NCBI RefSeq assembly: GCF_011075055.1
Contig: NC_058146.1
Coordinates: 7,750,001 to 7,814,000 of the forward strand
Origin: Mangifera indica
Lineage: Eukaryota; Streptophyta; Magnoliopsida; Sapindales; Anacardiaceae
Length of the DNA stretch: 64,000 nt
Reading direction: 5' to 3'
Position 1 is the first letter of the stretch, and each line of letters opens with the position of its first letter. Shown here piece by piece: positions 1 through 11,624 of this stretch. The position numbers were made by a program, and so were the translations under genes. The notes under the pieces were generated by a model that searched no databases, was not told the DNA's origin, and saw only the letters and a list, made by a program, of their open reading frames with translations.

Positions 1-485
1 GTTGCTTTAAATGTCAACCTTTCGATCATTTAATCATGCAATTTCGTGGGGGCGTAATTTTGCTTATATAAGGGGATATTAATTTAACAATAAATTATGT
101 GTATATATTTTTCAGTATATAACTAATATATAAATATTATGTTATTATATAATTAGATGATTTTAAATTAATTATATAATAGTATTTAATCATATGATAA
201 TATATACTCTATATACTCAAAACTATATGTACGTAATATTGTCATCTTAAACTAAGAAACCTAATTTTATACCCATGTAACTACTTGTTTTCATGTTCTT
301 ACATATGTGTACCTACTACAAATATACAATTATATACATATATGTCATTACATGATTAGATGTTATTTTATATTTAATTCAAAATCACATAATCATATAA
401 TGACAGTATAAATATATATATATATATATCCAAAATAAAAATACATAATTTTATTACTTATGTATAAATAAATTTTTCCTTCATT
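1..485. other. AT-rich spacer, no gene seen
   Basis: AT-rich sequence with a short TA run near 412-430. I see no open frame, RNA gene or element boundary in it. Confidence 0.5.
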
Positions 486-983
486 TCAAAGATTTAAGGG
501 AAATTGAAATTTTTAGCACTATTATATTCTGTGTATACAAAATTGTCACATATCCTAAAGCTTTCACAAATATACTACAACAGTACTCACCTTCCCCAAA
601 ATAACCTTCTTCAATCTTTCATGTATAAATTTTCTTTCTTCTTCTCTGTAAATTTCTCTCTTCTTCCTCTTCTTCTAAAGTGATAAAGGAATCACTCTCA
701 CTTCTTCTTCATCTTCAAAAACAAAAACAAGAAGAAAAAAATTGAATTCTTCATATTAAGAATTTTTTAAAGTAAGGATTTAAAAAAAAAAACAACTCAC
801 AAAAAAACTCAAATATATCTATTGTATACACTTTATAGAAAATAACGATCGGAGAAGATGATATAGTAGTATTTAACTGAAAAAAGATAAAAAATTGACG
901 TTTAAAAAGTTAAGTGAAAAAAAAAATTAAATATTTAACTAAAAAAAAAAGAAAAAGATTAGCACTTTTTTAATATTTGAAGG

Positions 984-1059
984 TTGGCGTTAACGCCAAG
1001 GGTTGGTGTTACGCCAACCCATACTTTGAAAATTAGGCGAATGGTTGGCATATGCCAAC
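984..1059. repeat. Cluster of three GC-rich palindromes
   Basis: Three self-complementary units sit almost back to back: TTGGCGTTAACGCCAA at 984-999 is a perfect 16-base palindrome; 1000-1020 is a 10-bp-arm near-palindrome (GGGTTGGTGT/ACGCCAACCC); GTTGGCATATGCCAAC at 1044-1059 is again perfect. They share the core TTGG...CCAA and stand out against the AT-rich surroundings. Confidence 0.85.
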
Positions 1060-1084
1060 GTATAAATATTAAAGCAAGGGAAGG

Positions 1085-1665
1085 GTTGGCTTTATAATAT
1101 AATAATATTATTATATATATTATACAATAACATTATAATATATAATATATTATATTATATATATATATATTATAATAATATTTATAATATTTTATATTAT
1201 ATATATAATATAATAATAATATAATATATTTATATTATAATATATAATATTAATATATTTATATTATTATAATAATATATATTATAATATATAATTATAT
1301 ATTTTATTATATTATATAATATATTAAATATAATATATAATATTATTATAATTATATAATTAAATAATATATATATATATATATTAATAATATATATGGC
1401 GTTTATGCCAAATATGGCAAATATATTATATATATTATATTATATATAATATATTAAAAATATAATATAATATAAATAATATAATATATTATAATATATT
1501 ATAATATATAATATAATATTATAATAATATTAAAATATAATATATATTATTATAATATTATAATATATATTATATTATAATATTATAATATAATTATAAT
1601 ATTATAATAATATAATAATATATATCAATATAATATTATATAATATATAATATATTCAATCCAAC
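1085..1665. repeat. AT-only low-complexity core
   Basis: About 580 bases made almost wholly of A and T, in irregular TAATAT and TATA runs. It sits between the inverted arms of the foldback-like element, broken only by a short GGCGTTTATGCC patch near 1399. Nothing codes here. It could form cruciform or unwound structures, but that is inference. Confidence 0.8.
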
Positions 1666-1677
1666 CCTTATATGTAC

Positions 1678-1706
1678 AGGCCAGGTTGGCGTCGCCAACC
1701 TGGCCT
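1678..1706. repeat. Perfect 14-bp-arm palindrome
   Basis: A 29-base inverted repeat with perfect 14-bp arms (AGGCCAGGTTGGCG and its complement) around one central T. It carries the same TTGGCG/CGCCAA core as the palindromes at 984-1059 and lies at the mirror position, just inside the right arm of the foldback-like element. Confidence 0.85.
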
Positions 1707-2205
1707 AATTCCTAGATTTGACGCCAAGCTTTTTTTTTTTTTTTGGATTAAATGTAAATTTTTTTTTCCAGTTAAATCCTATTGAATGTCATCTTCTTCG
1801 ATGGTTATTTCTTACACTTTTTCAATGGTCAATTTTTTCTAGTTGAGTTTTTTTGTGAGTTGCTCTTTTTTTTTTAAATCCTTACTTTGAAGAATTCTTA
1901 ATCTGAAGAATTTAGTATTTTCTTTCCTGCTTTTGTTTTTGAAATCTGAAGAATTCAGTATTTTTTTTCAAAAGAAAGAGTAATTCCTTTATCACTTTGG
2001 AAGAAAAGGAAGAAGAGAAAAAAAAGTTGCAGAGAAGAAGAGAGAGAAAATTTGTGCATGAAAGATTGAAGAGGGGTATTTTGGGGAAGGTGAGTACTGT
2101 TGTGATAAATTTGTGAAAGTTTTAGAATAGGTGGCAATTTTGTATAGACAGAATAAAATAGTGTTAAAATTTTCAATTTCCCAAGATTTAATAAGTTTAC
2201 CCAAC

Positions 2206-3270
2206 GTTGTGTTATGTTTTCTTGTTTCGTACTAAGAACCAAGGGCAAAAATATTAGTTTTTTTTTTTTTTTTTGTTTTTGTAAACTACAATTTTCTTGA
2301 TTATGTGCTTAGGGTTTATGTTTAGGGTATTAAAAATTTTGCCGCAACAAGAAACCTGATATACAAAATTACCATCCAAATAAAAATGCAAACATTTTTA
2401 TCAGAAATTAAATAGAATTTTGAAAATGCCCTTGGTTTGACCATCTTGGCAATTACTATTCATATGTGAAATCTGACTGTGCCACGATTAATGCATGAAT
2501 CTGAAAATATAGCCGAAGAGTTTCTGGCTCTTCACAATAATATGTAGCTTTATTCCTTTTCATGCCTCGAGCCAACCACCCTTCAAGTATCCCCTCAACC
2601 TTCAACCTTCAACCAAAAAGCATTTTGAAGCAATCAACCACCTATCACCAATCTGTGGATCCTTGCTGCCATGACAATTTGGTTGAAGCCATTGCCGATC
2701 AAAGTCGACAATGAAGATACGACATTTATCAATCACAACCGACAACAATGCAACATCCAGGATTGGCAGTTGACGACTCAATGGCAGGACAGTGGGTGAG
2801 TTTCTTTCTCTATTTTCGGCATGTTAATGGATTTATGTTTATAGGCATATTAAACGCATAGTTGTTTATGAATTTGTTGAATAAATTGTTGTTTATGCAT
2901 TTAAGGATTTATATGCATGTTGTAAAATGGGATTGTTGATGTATTAAGGAAGAACAGATTGGCGATATCGCCAAGTTGACCTAGGTAGATTTTTTTTATA
3001 ATTTTGTTAGATTATACAGAAATTTCTACTCAAGGCTTGTTAGATTATGAATTTTCGTCTGAAAATGAGACTTCATTTATAGTTTTGATATGTTAGAGTA
3101 TAACTGATCATAATTTTAGTTGACATTTTGAGATTTAATTGGAAAAACATGTTGGCAAGGTCACCAACCCTTCCTGGTCTACCTTGTTAACTTGATCTTT
3201 AACCGTTTTATGCTTGTTTTTTATACGTTTTATGGATTTTATGCCAATGTAATCACTTATTTGGTTAATT
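2206..3270. other. Spacer, no clear gene; one palindrome
   Basis: No convincing open frame. The stretch 2550-2800 is less AT-rich and reads like a leader or short exon upstream of the transposase-like remnant at 3275. The perfect palindrome TTGGCGATATCGCCAA lies at 2959-2974 and a weaker one, GTTGG...CCAAC, at 3151-3168. Confidence 0.4.
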
Positions 3271-3274
3271 TTTT

Positions 3275-3660
3275 TAGGAATTTGATATCAATTACCATGA
3301 GAGGGCATATAGGTTTCAGAAGGCATTTAAATTTCAAGTACACATGACACTTCAAATGAAGATAGACACTATCACTGCCATCAAGGAGAAACACACGATG
3401 ATTCAAAGAGAATTATTTAGGACAACCTGTTTTGGGCACTTATTGGATTCGGAGGAGCCAAGGTTTAGTGTCATTTTTATGCATGTCGTGTTACTTCATA
3501 TGATTAACAGTAAGAAGTTTGAGAAATGTGGTTTAGATTAAACAAGATGGAGGTCCGATTCAACCCTGTTGAGTTTGTGTTTCTCATTGGTTTGATCTTC
3601 AGGCATGACACGAAGGTGCCTAACTATGTTGATTGTGCAAAGTAGCTTCAATTGAAGGCG
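3275..3660 (+). pseudogene. Degenerate transposon protein, DUF1985-like
   Basis: An open stretch at 3344-3541 includes LFRTTCFGHLLDSEEPRFS, followed in another frame by residues such as MWFRLNKMEVRFNPVEFV and LIGLIFRHDTKVPNY. The pattern FR..CFGH.LD, a hydrophobic stretch, then MWF...(I/V)RF...EF.L(I)TGL is how I remember the DUF1985 domain of plant Mutator-like elements that also carry Ulp1-like proteases. The frame is broken between the two blocks and no protease domain follows intact. I see the motifs directly; the family assignment is from memory and tentative. Confidence 0.45.
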
Positions 3661-3940
3661 TAACACCTAGAAGTCTCCATCCTCTTCCCTTATTGCTCAT
3701 GTACGCCATTTACATTGCGGATATACGCACTTCAACCTATATCATACTTTATTAGAGTGAATGACTTTTCATTGAATACTTGTCTCTAACACATAAGTTC
3801 AAAATAATGCTTTCAATTTTGTCTTCGAATTATAAAAGCCCATAACTTTTAAACTAATGTATATGTGTGTTTTTTTATTAGTAATAATTATATTCTCAAC
3901 ATCCATAGTAGGTTCAAAAACCCACTGAAATATATTAGGA

Positions 3941-4525
3941 TTATGAACATGACTTGTATGCTTTAGTATCTATGGAGTCATGACATCTTGTGCTACATTT
4001 GGCCCTGTCATTATAAGCATTATTTTGACTTCTTCCAACTTCTTGGCTCAGTATGCAATACATATCATCATCAAACCCCAAAAATTCCTTCTCATCATCC
4101 TCCTCCTCATTACCTTCAGCTTCATAATCCTCATCCATATTGTCATTATTATAATCATTATCATGATTCCCACCAAACTCTTGAAAACTTTATGGTTGTG
4201 TCCAGTCGTCTGTCGAATGATCCTTCATTTCTTCCTTTTGAACATTTACAGCTTGTTGATTGTCTCCTCCTTTAATTAGACTCTCAGTAATATAGAGTTT
4301 TGTTGATCTTTATAAACTTCTTACTACAATCATCACATACTCAAGATCATCATCGTCTACAATCTCAATTGGATCCACTAATGCATCACTAGGGATAAAT
4401 ACGTAGACATTTAACTGACTTCGATCAATTTTGAGACAATAGTGTATTTTCACCATAAATCCTTTGAAACCAACACTTATGTCAATGTAGATCGGTCTCT
4501 CATTCCCACCAATATATCTCATCAT
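3941..4525 (-). pseudogene. Possible Mutator transposase N-terminal remnant
   Basis: The minus-strand frame 4310-4525 encodes about 71 residues with IHYCLKIDRSQLNVYVFI and, later, PIEIVDDDDLEYVMI. This resembles the basic-then-DDDDLE pattern of the N-terminal region of plant MuDR transposases. A second minus frame (3941-4138) is acidic (EGNEEEDDEKEFLGFDDD), like the linker that follows. No transposase core is intact. It faces the DUF1985-like remnant on the plus strand. Assignment is weak. Confidence 0.35.
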
Positions 4526-4656
4526 ATTGTCATTACCTGAACTCTACTACCTTTTATAGCGAATCATAAATGCAACTTTTTCCGTTTTCGACTTCAACTA
4601 AACCTGAAACATTAAGTAAACACCTTAGATAACTAATTCACAAGTCCAAAAGAACT

Positions 4657-4695
4657 GGTTAGCGAGATCACTAAAGGTTGGCGAGATCACCAACC
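4657..4695. repeat. Paired GGTTrGCGAGATCACyAA units
   Basis: Two adjacent units, GGTTAGCGAGATCACTAA (4657-4674) and GGTTGGCGAGATCACCAACC (4676-4695), each with TTrG/CyAA arms around GCGAGATCA. The changed base is matched in the opposite arm, so both units keep their dyad. Confidence 0.7.
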
Positions 4696-5570
4696 ACTTC
4701 TTCATATTGTTTTTTATCCGTAATTTAACTGGATCTTCGTCAACTTATTTCCAATTTAAATATCAATACTTCAACTACATTATATTAACATCAATCAATA
4801 TAACAATATGAAATCACAACATTAAACAATACTAAATTTTTTTCACATAAAATCACGACATTAATCTAGCTTATATTCTTTGATTTTCAATTATTAAATA
4901 ATAAAAGACATAGCACAAGCAGTATGGATCAACATTAATTTAGATTTGGATGATTTTTTTGCAAAATTTTTCAAAGATATGTGATTTTTTGTGTGCAAAG
5001 CCAGACTTGTGTTTATAAGGTTGAAAACAAGGTTAGTTTAGGAATTCAACAAACTTTGTGATATAAATATTTTGTTTGTTAAAAGTGTAGTATATTTGTA
5101 TAAACAGACCCATTTTGTGGCAAAAATTTTAATATGTTGATGATTGATTTAATTAGTTTTAGGTTTTTTATGTTGCTTTTGGTGGATATGCTTTTGAAGT
5201 TATTTATGTTAGAAATATTAATTAAAATAAGCAAAACAAATTTACGTTTAAACGTTTTTAAGCAAACTTTTGATGCAGTTACTTTTCTCTAAGCTAATTC
5301 ATCGTTTATTCTAATAATACATTTTTTCCTTTAATATACTTTCTTTTTAGTTGTGTTTTTTTTCAACACAGTCAACGACGATATACTCCAATAGTATATC
5401 ATCATATTGAATACAAGATAATCTCATAATTTATATCATAATAAATTCAAACTTTCGTTGAAACTTTGTTATGGAAACTTTCATGGATAAAAGTTTAAAA
5501 CTTTAAATACTGATTTCTGAAGTTTGAATGCAGATTCTTAAGAGAGATTTGATTTTGTTTATTTGTTTAG
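4696..5570. other. AT-rich spacer, no gene seen
   Basis: AT-rich sequence without a credible open frame or an element boundary I can define. Confidence 0.4.
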
Positions 5571-5574
5571 TTAC

Positions 5575-6780
5575 CGATTACATTAGTTGTATAAATAATG
5601 AAAATCTGTTATATAAGTAAAAGTAGAACAAGTCCTAATGTCAAATCAAAACAGAAAGCAGAAATGTAATTTCTTGGAAATCGAATGCGAGTGCGAGTAC
5701 GAAGTGCAAATGCGAAAATACAAACGCACGAAATGCGAATGTGATAATACTTTTATAAAAATATTTTTATATGAAAACATGAATTGTGCACACACACTTT
5801 CTTGCACTTCATGTTTTTTATATAAAAATATGTTGATATAAATATTTTTATAATATTATTTTTATATAAAAACATGAATTGTGCACATGCACATTCTTGC
5901 ACTTCATGTTTTTATATAAAAATATTTTTATATAAATATTTGTATATTTATGTATAAATATAAAAATATTTATATAAATATTTTTTTTATAAAGCAAAAG
6001 AAATGTACACATTCTCGCATGCAGGCACCCGCACTTCACATTCGCACTCGCACTAGCACTAGTATTCACACTTTGCACACATTCTCGCTTTTGCACTCGC
6101 ATTCTATTTTCAAAAAATTGCATTTCACCTTTCCATTTTGATCTTACATCAAAACTTATTCTGTTGTATTATATTAGTTGTGTAAACAATGAATATTTAT
6201 TATGATAGTCAAAGTAGAACAAATTTTGATGTAAGATCAAAACAGAACACAGAAATGAGATTTTTTGGAAATCTAATGCAAATGCGACCACAAATATGCA
6301 TGTGAACTGGGAGTGTGAACTATGAACCACGAGTACGAGTGCGAGTACGAGTGCGAATGCGAGTGCAAATACGAGTACGAGTGCGAGTGCGAATACAAAG
6401 TATGAGTGCTTGCATGCGAGAATGCATGAATTTCTTTCGCTTTATATAAATTATTTTATATAAAAATTTTTATATGACATGTTTTTATGAAAATATTTTA
6501 TAAAAATATTTATAAAAAATATTTTTATATTTTTATTTAAATATAAAATATATTTATATAAATATTATGAAAATATTTATAAACATATTTTTTTATAAAA
6601 ACATGAAGTGCCATAATGCGCAGGCACGCATTTTCACACATGTTTTTATAAAAATATTTTTATATTTTTTATAAAAGCATTCTTGCATTCATATTTTACA
6701 CTCGCACTGACTCGCAATCGCATTCGCACTGCTATTGTGTTTGCGGACATTTGAAATGGAGTATTAATTAAAACCCATTT
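5575..6780. repeat. Hexamer-repeat region, two related modules
   Basis: Two modules begin with near-identical leaders (about 5588-5700 and 6178-6290: AAAGTAGAACAA... then ATCAAAACAGA..CAGAAATG) and run into variants of the hexamer TGCGAG (GAGTGC, GAGTAC, GAATGC) at 5686-5745 and 6325-6400. The first module closes with the inverted counterpart (GCACTCGCACTAGCAC near 6030-6115, then a reversed leader near 6115-6165). The interiors are stacked ATATTTTTATA runs. Open frames here are shadows of the repeat. The layout suggests a short inverted-repeat element that carries a hexamer minisatellite. Confidence 0.65.
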
Positions 6781-7199
6781 CAAACTTAACAAGCCAAAGA
6801 TTCAGACTTACTTTAAATGACATTATCGAATGTTATTGTATTTGCTGAAGATCAAAATGCAAGAAATGGAGTCATCTTTACTTTGTTTTGCATTCCAACT
6901 GTGAGACTGCAATGTTGTTAAGAAAGGGAAATGTTTTTGTTTTGTTAGATTTTGGATAAAAGGGTAGAATGGGTAATTCACATGTATTTTGTTTATAAAT
7001 ATAAGTGTCTCAAATGTTTGTCTAAAATGGTTTAGGCATAAATTTTTTTACCTATTTTAATTAATATCTTTTTATGATATCAAGGAAAATAGAATTTTTT
7101 TTTCTAGCTCATGTCAAATTTTTTAATTTAATCAAAAATTGTTGCATGTATAATTTCCATAATGTTCTATACATAACATTGCGGCATTTTAATACCGTC

Positions 7200-7690
7200 T
7201 CAAGATTAGGAGAATGTATAATTCGATTCAAACCGTAAAATTGGACTAAACTATTTAAAAATTACGATTTAGTTTAGTTTGGTTTATAAAATGATATGGT
7301 TTGGGTTGCTAAATTTTTAAAAAATAGTTTTCAGTTTTGGTTGTAGTTTGACAATTTTTCAACTAAACCAAACTGTAAATTTTTTTTAAAAAATACATAT
7401 ATATAACTATATTTGACAGAATTTTTTAATAAATAATTAGATATATAACTCATTTTTTCATATTTGTTTTGTTATTTATATATATCCATATTTACTTTGC
7501 ATGTTTATATTATGTTTTGAAAAAATATAATTCAATTAATTTTATTGAATAATATATATTTAGGAGTGAATGATTTTGATAAGTTCAAAACGTAACCCAA
7601 ACCGGACCAAAATATATTTTTTAAATTTACTTTGGTTTTGTTTAAAATTTAAAATTTTATCGTATGGTACGTCTTTAAAAAATAAAATAA
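7200..7690. repeat. GGTTTGG/CCAAACC-rich inverted repeat
   Basis: Motifs such as TTTAGTTTAGTTTGGTTTA, GGTTTGGGTTG, AACTAAACCAAACTG and AACCCAAACCGGACC recur in both orientations. This is the style of common plant non-autonomous DNA elements with AAACC-type inverted repeats. Ends and duplication are not clear. The following 7690-7930 is AT-rich with TAATACATAT-like repeats. Confidence 0.4.
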
Positions 7691-8362
7691 TAAAAAAATA
7701 ATAATTAATATGTCATTATTTTAGAAAATATCATAAATACTTTTAAAATTTTAAAAATTTTCATATATACATTTACTATATCATCATTTTTTTCTAAAAA
7801 AATATATCAATCCGTATAGGTAATATGTATTACATCGTATAATACATATTATATTGTATGATACGTTCATTGTATCATATTAATTCAATATGTCTTATAA
7901 AATATATCATTTTTCACATGTATTATATCTCATAATATATATCATATATTTTAAAATATTGATAACTATGATTCTTCAATGAATTAGTAGGAATTGCAGG
8001 GTTTTGGCAATAGGCTATGGATGGATAAGGCAAAATTGTATATAAATAAAAAAATTGGACAAGGAGGCAAAAGATTGAAAAAACAACTTGATAGAAACGT
8101 GAACTACGATTGCATTTTGCCGCAGGGGCCTTCAAGCAGCTGCTAAATTGAACTCTATAATTTCAATTCCCACACTAACTCCTACTAGAATCTGTCCAGG
8201 CTGCAATGAGCTGACAGAATTTTTTCTTTATATACAAGAAAAGCCTCAAAAATTATAACACCTTACAGGCACAAAAGCAAACATGAATTAGAATAATTCA
8301 AGCTGCGGACTTTGCGCTTGGCGCAATGCTGGTGAATCTTGCCAAACATCAGCTTTGTTATC

Positions 8363-10040
8363 TCATTCTTCTTTCCATATACGGCCGGTGACCCTCAACT
8401 TCAGCTCTTGACTGTCTCCACCAGAAAAGTAGAGGGCCAAATTCTTCTGAATAATAAGCCCATCCTGGCTGTCACGAACTTTCCTATGGCTGTCACGGAT
8501 GCTCCTTGGAACTCCTTGCCATGTTAGCTTTCGTCCATTGGCACCAACTTCCAAACTGTAGCTGAATTTCTTTGCCTCATTATCATCGCCCATAAACCGT
8601 AAGAAGGCCATATAGACCAGCGCCAAGCCAAGCTGAAATGCCTCAAAATGCAAGCAAAATTGTCTTCCGAAGCAGTTAAACACCTAAGAGGCAGCAGAAT
8701 CAAGCTGTAAAAGTGATAAAAACTTACATCAAATCTTATTTTAGGAGACTTATAGCATGTTTATCATACATTAAAAACTTACATTTAACATCCATGTGGC
8801 ATTTTCAACTTCATTTGGATCTGATTTGACATAACGGTGGTTGAACGTACAGCCATAGTGCACATCAACCTTGTGGTCATTCTTAAGATGCGCAACAAGA
8901 GTTGGTATATCACCCATGACAGAGCACTCAGACCCCGCATAAGGGCAATTGTAAGGACGAAAACGACACTGTTGCTCGTGCTTGAGCTTGCTGTAGTACG
9001 GAAAAATGTCATGACAACCTAAACCCTGGTATCTGCAGGGCAGTTCCAAGAATTCCGCAACTTTTTCCAAAGCCAAACACCTGATATTTCCAAGATCATA
9101 GCGGCATGTTGGGCAGCAATTATGTACTCTATTCTTGCAGTTTGAACATAAAGTGTGTCCATTTGGGCACTGCAACAAAAAGTTCATTAAAAAAAGGGGG
9201 GTGTTAGTAGACAGATCAAATTGAATTGAAATGCTGAATGAAATCCATATATAATGTATAGAAGGATTCAAAAACAAGGTATAATTAACAGGTATTATCA
9301 CCAAAAAAATAAAAAATAAAAAGCCAAACTTCTCAGCCAACTCCGATTTACATCATATCCATGACATGCAATATCCTCAATAGCAAATTACCGCTGTTCT
9401 TTTCTAGTATCACTTTCATATTAGATACACAGTCATTAACCACAATACAACGGAAATGCCCAACTATCAATTTTGCCGCTCATCAAAGTGAAGAATCAGA
9501 GAAAAAACAAAGGGAGATGAAAAAATAAGGAAAAAACACCAGAATCTACTCTGTACTGCCAATTAAATCAAATGGTGAATATTGAGATCAATATTTTATG
9601 TGATTGAATAAGGAACCATAGACATGGATATAAACACTCCTTCAAGGCAGGAACACAGCCGTGCTAGTATGACCATGAGATTCAATTTACTTGAGCATCA
9701 TAACATTATAACTGAATGGTCCAGTTATAAAGGGAAATCATACTTGACATAACTCCAACAAAATATGAATTTATAGGAGGCACAATCAAGAATAAAATGG
9801 ATAAAACAAAAAACATAAACATTAACAACAGACCTGATGAATTGGGGGGTACATTAAACTTCTGCAGACAGGACACTCAAGGAGCTCATTCACACCATTG
9901 TTTGAATAAATTCCATGTTTTCCAACCAAACCAACACTATTTTTTGCAAGCAAACAATTATTTTCCGCCTTAATGTCATAGTCTGCAACAGTGGGATGAG
10001 ACACAATAACTTCTTTACAAGTGCTGCCTCCAGGAGCCAT
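8363..10040 (-). CDS. SINA-type RING E3 ubiquitin ligase (SINAT)
   Basis: Predicted 304-residue RING E3 that transfers ubiquitin from E2 to bound substrates and works as a dimer. Coding exons are 10040-9834, 9169-8783 and 8683-8363, with GT-AG introns and phase 0 junctions. Exon 1 starts MAPGGSTCKEV, as in Arabidopsis SINAT1/2. The RING spans residues 56-91: C56/C59 in exon 1, then C70, H74, C77, C80, C88 and C91 in exon 2. A SIAH-type zinc finger follows (LKHEQQC...CPYAGSEC...HLKNDH), then the TRAF-like substrate-binding domain ending GRIWKEE. Length matches the family (about 308 in SINAT2). Seven-in-absentia proteins in plants control turnover of receptors, autophagy factors and transcription factors; the specific target cannot be read here. 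All key residues appear intact. SINAT1 versus SINAT2 cannot be settled by eye. Confidence 0.95.
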
Positions 10041-11560
10041 TGCTTTTCACAATTTTTGTGATACTTCTAATTCAATGACAGCAATGATATCTATTAAACA
10101 TTTCACCTGTGTTCATCTGCAATAAAATTTACTTGTCAGAAACTTTAATTTATAGGTTAATCCATGAAGAATGAAAATACCCTTTCACATTAGACCTAAC
10201 TTGATAACATCAAGTGAGAAATATTAGGAATAGCAGCAACATTTTATCATATTGTTGCTGCAGCCAACTGCAAATAAGTATCTAATTTAATATTCATGAG
10301 TTTGGGAAGGTCATGAAAATTGATGCAAAGTTTAGAAGTGCTTTATTTCTAATATAATGTTCTCTCTCTAAAAGCCATAGGCAACCATCAGATTGACCAA
10401 AGGATTGGACCACAAAACAAGCAAAGTGCAGAAAGGATATGCAGAACCATATTATATTGCTCCAAAACGTGCAAGGCAGCAAAGTGGAGCATTGGTAATT
10501 GCTTAAGACAACATAATACCAGCTATTAATAGATTTAAACCCTAAGAATGAAATATAGACTGCAGTACTATACAATAAAGGAGTGCAATCCAGACAAGCT
10601 TAATCTGCATTCATACCATATTTAAACAAAAGGAATAAGAGAAAAAGCATTTATCAAAAGGAAAAAACCGTGCACCAAAAAGACAATGGGGATAACCATG
10701 AACAAACAGAGAAATCAAAACCAAAAAAAAAAAAAAAATTATCATATAAATGAATTCTCCAACATATGTAACCAATCAAAATGAAGAAACTGGGGATAAT
10801 TGATACCCACTTTCTTAGAAACTACATTTGACGTAAAGAGATTAGCTCTATTTCAATTATCCATCCAACTAACGTATCTTATTTATGCTCAGGAACCTCA
10901 AAAACAACCAAAATAAGAGACAAGAACAACAAAACAAGATTTCAAATTTCAATAAAGCAACCACTTCTTAAACAAATCTAAAAATCAACTGGCCTTTAAA
11001 AAACTAACTTCCAGGACTGATTCGACAGAGCCACCACAATATAAGACAAAACAATGCCAAATAACAAACCCCAGAATCAAAATGTTCTCTTGTCTCAATG
11101 CTATGTCAAACAGGGTTTAGCCAAAAACTAACTTTATCTTTTAAATAATCAATCAAACAAATTAAAGCAAAAGACAACCCCAACCCAGCTCCAAAAAAAT
11201 TACAAACAAACCCCATTTCAAGTTTCCAACAACAAAATCAGATACATTACCAATAAAGATAAAAAAACAAAAGCAAAAATAAAAAACACGCAAACCCAGT
11301 TGAGATTTCCAAGACCAGTTCCCTCACATACCACCAAGTTACAAATCTGAATTGTGGGTTTGGTTTGCTTCAAACCTCTGAAAACAAGAAAAAAATACAG
11401 AACGCAAAAAGCAACTTGCCCGCAAGTCGCGCGTGAAACCTGGATACATAGAAATGCAAGAGAAATGGGTTTGAAGTTTGAATTGAATCGATGGCGTTTG
11501 TTGTCTCAATGCCTTCACACGATCCGCGACGGTGTCAGTTTGTTTTTATTGTAGGTGTTT
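10041..11560 (-). promoter_or_regulatory. SINAT 5' leader, probable leader intron and promoter
   Basis: Upstream of the SINAT start, the minus strand shows a plausible acceptor TTGCAG near 10119 and a strong donor GTGGTATGTG near 11326-11332. Together they would give a leader intron of about 1.2 kb, a common arrangement in SINAT genes as I recall. A Mutator-like element starts at 11625, so the promoter is short and bounded by it. Splice sites are inferred from consensus alone. Confidence 0.4.
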
Positions 11561-11624
11561 TTTTTTTTTCTTTTGTTTGCTTGTTCCGGCAGTACCGGCA
11601 AATTTGATTACAATATTCAAAATG

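Larger units (their letters stand above)
490..2205. mobile_element. Foldback-like element with long inverted arms
   Basis: Bases from about 490 to 870 read as an imperfect reverse complement of about 1830 to 2205. Matching landmarks are AGTACTCACCTTCCCC (left) against GGGGAAGGTGAGTACT (right), AAAGTGATAAAGGAAT against ATTCCTTTATCACTTT, and ACTCACAAAAAAACTC against GAGTTTTTTTGTGAGT. The arms enclose an AT core and several short GC-rich palindromes. Long inverted arms without coding capacity fit a non-autonomous foldback or Mutator-like element. I could not find a clean target-site duplication, so the outer limits are approximate and the superfamily is inferred. Confidence 0.6.

Noticed and set aside
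5638..6141. Cys-rich small proteins on both strands
   Set aside because: They are translations of the TGCGAG hexamer and ATATTTTTATA repeats; all frames are open only because of the repeat.
8771..9340. Single 189-residue frame as a separate gene
   Set aside because: Its first 57 residues are intron read-through; the rest is exon 2 of the SINAT gene, with clear GT-AG sites at 9170 and 8782.
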